This document shows, in pieces, positions 35,605 through 39,260 of a stretch of 39,260 nucleotides of DNA. This stretch comes from Pseudonocardia sp. CNS-139 (GTDB lineage: Bacteria; Actinomycetota; Actinomycetes; Mycobacteriales; Pseudonocardiaceae): positions 1 through 39,260 of the forward strand of contig MKJX01000210.1 of assembly GCA_001942415.1 (NCBI GenBank), in the 5' to 3' direction. Both the position numbers and the translations under genes were made by a program. Below the pieces are notes generated by a model. That model was not told where the DNA came from. It searched no databases and saw nothing but the letters and a program-made list of their open reading frames with translations. How positions within the stretch are numbered: the first letter of the stretch is position 1; each line of letters starts with the position of its first letter.

Positions 35605-37305
35605 TCAGGCGCCGGCGCGCTGGAACGTCAGCTCGCGGATCTCGCTGGAGTAGCCCGAGTCGGAGCCGCTCAGCTCGGTGATCCAGACGAGCAGGTGGGT
35701 GACCGGTTGGCTCTGCGCCATCGACACCCGGGTGTCGCCGCTGCGCAGCGTGACCTCGGTGACCGCGGTGGTCTCCTCCAGCGGGGCGTCCGCGGTGGGC
35801 GCCGACCGGATCTCGACCACGGTGCCCGCGCTCGGCGAGTTGATCGTCAGCTCGGAGAGCTGCACGGCCGACGCGAACGACACCATGACCCCGACGCCGG
35901 GCTTGAGCGCGGGGAACTGCTGCCGGTAGGAGGACGTGTTCCAGCCGCTGGTGACGTCGCCGTCGATCACGCGGGAGACGCGGTCGGAGTTGTCCCGGTC
36001 GCCGACGTTGTCGTAGACCTCGACGCCGGCCGCGGCGACGGCGAGACCGGGGTCGGCCGGGCCGGGCTGGACCTGCGCCGGCTGTGCGGGCACGCCGCCC
36101 TCGACCACGATCGCCGGCCCGTTCCCGCTGCCGGTGAACAGGACCCGACCTGCACGCCGACGTAGCCGAGCACCACGAGCACGGCTGCGCCGAGCACGGT
36201 GAGCGCGACGGTCAGCTTGCGCCGCCGCTGCGGGTCGGGCGGGGCGGCGGTGCGGTCGCGGTCCTGCCACACGTCGCCCGGCTCGGACGGCACCCCGTCG
36301 TGGACCGGCGGGAAGAGGGCCATCCGGTCCTCCTCGGCCACCACCTCGCCGAGCAGGCGCTGCATGGCCGCCGCGGTGTGGACGTGGCCGGGAGCGTCGT
36401 CGGGGCCGAGCGCGCCGCGGGTGAGCGTGTCGAGCTCCACCGGCACCCCGGGCCGCCGCTCGGACGGGGCGGGCAGCGCGCCGTCCGGCCCCAGCTCGGC
36501 GGCGGCCAGCCCGGCGCGGGCGGCGTCGGCGCCGGCCAGCGGCCACTCGGAGGTGAGGAACGTGTAGAGCACCGCGCGAGGCCGCGCACGTCGTCGGCCG
36601 GGGTGACGTCCGGGCGGGGCAGGGCGAAGCAGAGCTGGGCGCGCCGTCCGGGGTGATGCGCACCCGCTGTGGGTGGTCGCAGCCCAGCACGAGCCCGTGG
36701 CGGTGGGCGGCCTCGGCGGCCTCGGCCAGCGGGGTGACGGCGCGGGCGGCGGCGAGCGGCTTGATCAGCCCGTCGGAGACGACCTCGGCGAGGCTGCGCC
36801 CGGGCACCCACTCGGTGACGGCGGCGCCGAGCACGTCGTCCGGCACGGTGGAGCCGCCGGGGGTAAGCACGTCGAGGAGGCGGGCGCAGCCGGGGTGCTC
36901 GAAGCTCCCGGCACGCAGCGCGCGCACGACCATCTGCTCGGCGCGGGTGGCGTCGTCGAGCCCGTCGTCGATCTCGACGCCCGGCGCGAGCCGGCGGAGC
37001 ACGGTGACGGCGACGTCGCGCCGGAGGATGGTGTCCTCGGCGCGCCAGAACTCGGCGCCCGCGGCGGGGTCGGTGCCCACCCGGTTGCGCAGGCGGTAGC
37101 GGCTGGCGAGCAGGCTGCCGGCGATGGTGCCGGAGGACGCCGGCGGGGTGGCCGGGGCGGTCGGAAGATCGGCGGCGGGTGTGTTCCGCACGGTGGGGGC
37201 CTCGTGCCGCGACTGCTCGGGGACCAGAGCGGTCGGTCCCGGGTCGGCGGCTGCTGAGTCGTGCGGCGAGGCCGCACCCGATGGTGGGCTCGCCAACTCA
37301 CTCAC
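35605..37305 (-). CDS. Membrane pseudokinase with discoidin-like outer domain (three frame breaks)
   Basis: About 567 residues. Disordered head (1-60); kinase-like domain (~75-330): LLASRYRLRNRVGTDPAAGAEFWRAEDTILRRDVAVTVLRR, EHPGCARLLDVLT, VTEWVPGRSLAEVV, HRHGLVLGCDHPQRVRITPDG with no HRD or DFG motif, so catalytically dead; one membrane helix LTVALTVLGAAVLVVLGYVGVQV; then an outer beta domain ending TFQRAGA with VSRVIDGDVTSGWNTSSY. Breaks near 36640, 36575 and 36145 each lack one G. GTG 37305 follows GAGGAGGGCGG. In M. tuberculosis this module is fused to MviN/MurJ and binds FhaA. Confidence 0.85.
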   Translation of the reverse strand: MSELASPPSGAASPHDSAAADPGPTALVPEQSRHEAPTVRNTPAADLPTAPATPPASSGTIAGSLLASRYRLRNRVGTDPAAGAEFWRAEDTILRRDVAVTVLRRLAPGVEIDDGLDDATRAEQMVVRALRAGSFEHPGCARLLDVLTPGGSTVPDDVLGAAVTEWVPGRSLAEVVSDGLIKPLAAARAVTPLAEAAEAAHRHGLVLGCDHPQRVRITPDGAPSSASPCPARTSPRPTTCAASRGALHVPHLRVAAGRRRRRPRRAGRRRAGAGRRAARPVRAAARGAGGARHAHPRRARPRRRSRPRPHRGGHAAPARRGGGRGGPDGPLPAGPRRGAVRAGRRVAGPRPHRRPARPAAAAQADRRAHRARRSRARGARLRRRAGRVLFTGSGNGPAIVVEGGVPAQPAQVQPGPADPGLAVAAAGVEVYDNVGDRDNSDRVSRVIDGDVTSGWNTSSYRQQFPALKPGVGVMVSFASAVQLSELTINSPSAGTVVEIRSAPTADAPLEETTAVTEVTLRSGDTRVSMAQSQPVTHLLVWITELSGSDSGYSSEIRELTFQRAGA

Positions 37306-37362
37306 AGTTCCGCCCTCCTCGGATACCCGCGAACCCACGATCCGGCCCCCTCGCAGCCTACG

Positions 37363-39260
37363 TCAGACGGATGAACCGCGCCGAGGATTCCTCCTGTCGA
37401 CGAGCCGTTCGAGTCGGCGTGCCACGGCCTCCACCTCGCGTACCCGGAGCAGCCGCATCCCCACCACCGTGACCGGTCCGCCGACCACCACGGCGATCGC
37501 GATCTCCACCCACGCGCGGCCGAGCGGGGGCAGCCCGGCGAGCGGTCCGGCCAGCAGCACGACCACGCCCCAGGCCAGAGCCATCCCGGCCAGCGACGCC
37601 AGCAGGGCCCGCCCGACGGTCGACAGCACGGCCCCGGTGGGCACTGTGCCGAGGCGCCTGCGCAGCAGGATCTGGCCGAGCACCGCCCCGGCGATGAACG
37701 ACGCGCTGTTGGCCGCGGCGAGCCCCAGCACGACGTCCTGCGGGGCGAGCAGGGCCGGGCAGGCGAGCATCAGCGGGATCTTCACGAGCACCGTGAAGAG
37801 CTGCACGAGGGTGGCGGTGCGGCTCGCCGTCAACGCGTAGAAGACGCGCAGCTGGAGCATCGTGATCGCGAACGGGAGCAGCCCGAACGCGGAGACGGCG
37901 AGGGTCGTGCCGAGCCGGACGGCGCCGTCCAGGTTGCCGGAGCGCACGCCGAAGAGCGCGATGCCGACGTCGGTGCCGAAGACCGTGAGCAGCACGGAGA
38001 TCGGCACCAGCAGCACCGCGGAGAGCCGGCCGCCGAGCCCCAGGTCGGCGGCCACGTCGGAGAACCGGCCGTCGGCCGCGGCCCGGCTCATGCGCGGCAT
38101 CAGCGCGGTCAGCAGCGAGACGCCCAGCACGCCGTAGGGCACCTGCAGCAGCAGCCAGGCGTTCGAGTAGATCGCGTACGCGCCGCCGTCGGATCCGGTC
38201 GCGACGCGGGTGGTGACGATCAGCCCGGCCTGTCCGATGAGGACATAGAGAACTGCCCAAACGGCCAGGCCACCGGCGTGCGTGAGGCGCGGGTCCCAGC
38301 CCCACAGCGGCCGGTAGTGGAAGCCCACCCGGCGCAGCGCCGGCAGCAGCACGAGCGTCTGCACGGCGATGCCGAGCGTGGTGCCGAGGCCGAGCACGAG
38401 CAGCCGAAGGTCGTCGGGGACGACCAGGTAGGCCGCGACCACGCCGAGCACGACGACGTTGTTGAGCACCGGCGCCCACGCGAACGCCCCGAACGCCCCT
38501 CTGCTGTTGAGGATCGCGCCGAGGATCGCGCCGAGCCCGAAGAAGAAGATCTGCGGGAGCAGCAGGTAGGCGAGCGTGGTGGCCAGGTGCGGGTCGGCCG
38601 TCGCGGTGGGCTCGGCGCCCAGGTAGATCCGCGTCAGCAGCGGGGCGGCGAGCACCCCGCCCACCGTCGCGAGCAGCAGCGCGACCGAGGCGACCGTGAC
38701 CAGCTTGCGGGTGTACGCCTCGCCGCCGTCCGGGTCCTCCTTCTGCACCCGGACCAGGAGCGGGATCATCACGCTGCTCAGCGCGCCACCCAGCAGCAGC
38801 TGGTACACGATGGTCGGCAGCGTGTTCGAGATCGTGTACGAGTCGTTGAGGATCGTGTCCCCGAGCACCGTGAACAGCGCCACCTGCCGCAGGAACCCGG
38901 TGATCCGGCTGACCAGGCTGGCGACCGCCATCAGGCTGCTCGACCGCCCGATGGACGGCTCCGGCGCGACGATCTGGAACCGTTCGGTCGGGTTGTCGTC
39001 CGGGGCGGGGCCGGGCAGCGGCGGAGGCAGGTTCAGCTGGCGGGGGACGCGGGGCGGGCCCTCGGGGTGGCGGGGGTGACCGGGCGGAGGCGGTCGGTGG
39101 CCGCGAGCGGGTCCGGGAACGGGTCGCCCGTACGGTGCGCCCCCTGGGGCGCCGCCGGCGGGCCCGGGGCGGCGCGCGGGCGGGGGACGGCGCCGGGCGG
39201 CCCGTCGCGTCCCGGCTCTCCGGGCGGGGGCCACTGCTCGTGTCCGGGCGGCCCCGGGCG
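37363..39260 (-). CDS. murJ: Lipid II flippase MurJ (MviN), 5' end open
   Basis: Moves lipid II across the membrane for peptidoglycan synthesis. A Pro-rich cytoplasmic tail precedes ~14 membrane spans. Seen: SLMAVASLVSRITGFLRQVALFTVLG with the core Arg, LPTIVYQLLLGGALSSVMIPLLV, the FAWAPVLNNVVVLGV segment, and YGVLGVSLLTALMPRMSRAAADG. The frame is open to the window edge, so the true start may lie outside; the Pro-rich head could also contain an undetected frame change. The tail ends LVDRRNPRRGSSV, with no fused kinase domain; that domain is the next gene. Confidence 0.93.
   Translation of the reverse strand, partial: PGAARTRAVAPARRAGTRRAARRRPPPARRPGPAGGAPGGAPYGRPVPGPARGHRPPPPGHPRHPEGPPRVPRQLNLPPPLPGPAPDDNPTERFQIVAPEPSIGRSSSLMAVASLVSRITGFLRQVALFTVLGDTILNDSYTISNTLPTIVYQLLLGGALSSVMIPLLVRVQKEDPDGGEAYTRKLVTVASVALLLATVGGVLAAPLLTRIYLGAEPTATADPHLATTLAYLLLPQIFFFGLGAILGAILNSRGAFGAFAWAPVLNNVVVLGVVAAYLVVPDDLRLLVLGLGTTLGIAVQTLVLLPALRRVGFHYRPLWGWDPRLTHAGGLAVWAVLYVLIGQAGLIVTTRVATGSDGGAYAIYSNAWLLLQVPYGVLGVSLLTALMPRMSRAAADGRFSDVAADLGLGGRLSAVLLVPISVLLTVFGTDVGIALFGVRSGNLDGAVRLGTTLAVSAFGLLPFAITMLQLRVFYALTASRTATLVQLFTVLVKIPLMLACPALLAPQDVVLGLAAANSASFIAGAVLGQILLRRRLGTVPTGAVLSTVGRALLASLAGMALAWGVVVLLAGPLAGLPPLGRAWVEIAIAVVVGGPVTVVGMRLLRVREVEAVARRLERLVDRRNPRRGSSV

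Overview
This is an actinobacterial chromosomal core region around the replication origin. It is very GC-rich, uses GTG starts often, and has DnaA boxes of the TTGTCCACA type. Gene content and order match the conserved origin block of Pseudonocardiales and mycobacteria: pknB-trpG-crgA, ppiA, tRNA-Ala/tRNA-Ile, gyrA-gyrB, DUF721(dciA)-recF-gnd-dnaN-dnaA, rpmH-rnpA-yidD-yidC-jag-rsmG-parA-parB, then cwlM, trxA-trxB, anti-sigma-sigM, pseudokinase and murJ. A Pseudonocardia-like organism is my best guess from style and synteny; this was not tested by a search.

Layout. 1-5.2 kb: tail of PknB, a TrpG/PabA glutaminase, CrgA, a PH-domain membrane protein, rhomboid protease, cyclophilin, an alpha/beta hydrolase and a secreted Pro/Leu-rich protein. 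5.3-9.2 kb is more accessory: ABM monooxygenase, a MarR-ABC exporter operon, and an ECF41 sigma factor with DoxX. 9.3-10.2 kb: a tandem 164-bp palindromic repeat downstream of tRNA-Ala, a 37-aa DLW-39 protein and tRNA-Ile. 10.2-20.1 kb (minus strand): DUF3566, gyrA, gyrB, DUF721, recF, gnd and dnaN. 20.06-20.92 kb: oriC, with a cluster of DnaA boxes and an AT-richer stretch. 20.9-22.6 kb: dnaA. 22.6-28.2 kb (plus strand): rpmH through parB, tightly packed with overlapping genes and with parS sites inside parA and after parB. 28.3-30.6 kb: D-Ala-D-Ala ligase homologue and an aminotransferase. 30.8-39.3 kb: GNAT protein, then minus-strand cwlM, trxA, trxB, anti-sigma, sigM, a membrane pseudokinase and murJ.

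How the genes fit together: the block couples replication initiation (dnaA, dnaN, recF, dciA, oriC, gyrase), chromosome segregation (parABS), membrane insertion (yidC/yidD/jag), cell-wall control (PknB, CrgA, CwlM, pseudokinase, MurJ, Ddl) and thiol-redox control (SigM/anti-sigma/Trx/TrxB).

Major caveat: about 30 frame disruptions interrupt otherwise intact, mostly essential genes (crgA, gyrA, gyrB, dnaN, dnaA, yidC, parB, trxB, sigM and others). Nearly all are restored by adding one base to a GG or CC run, about half of them in a GCGG context. I read them as errors in this sequence rather than real mutations, and I annotate each gene over its full span. I see no clearly new biological system; the points most worth a second look are the deletion pattern, the tandem repeat, the parS variants, the DnaA boxes outside oriC, the proline in the gyrA quinolone region, and the split pseudokinase/MurJ pair.
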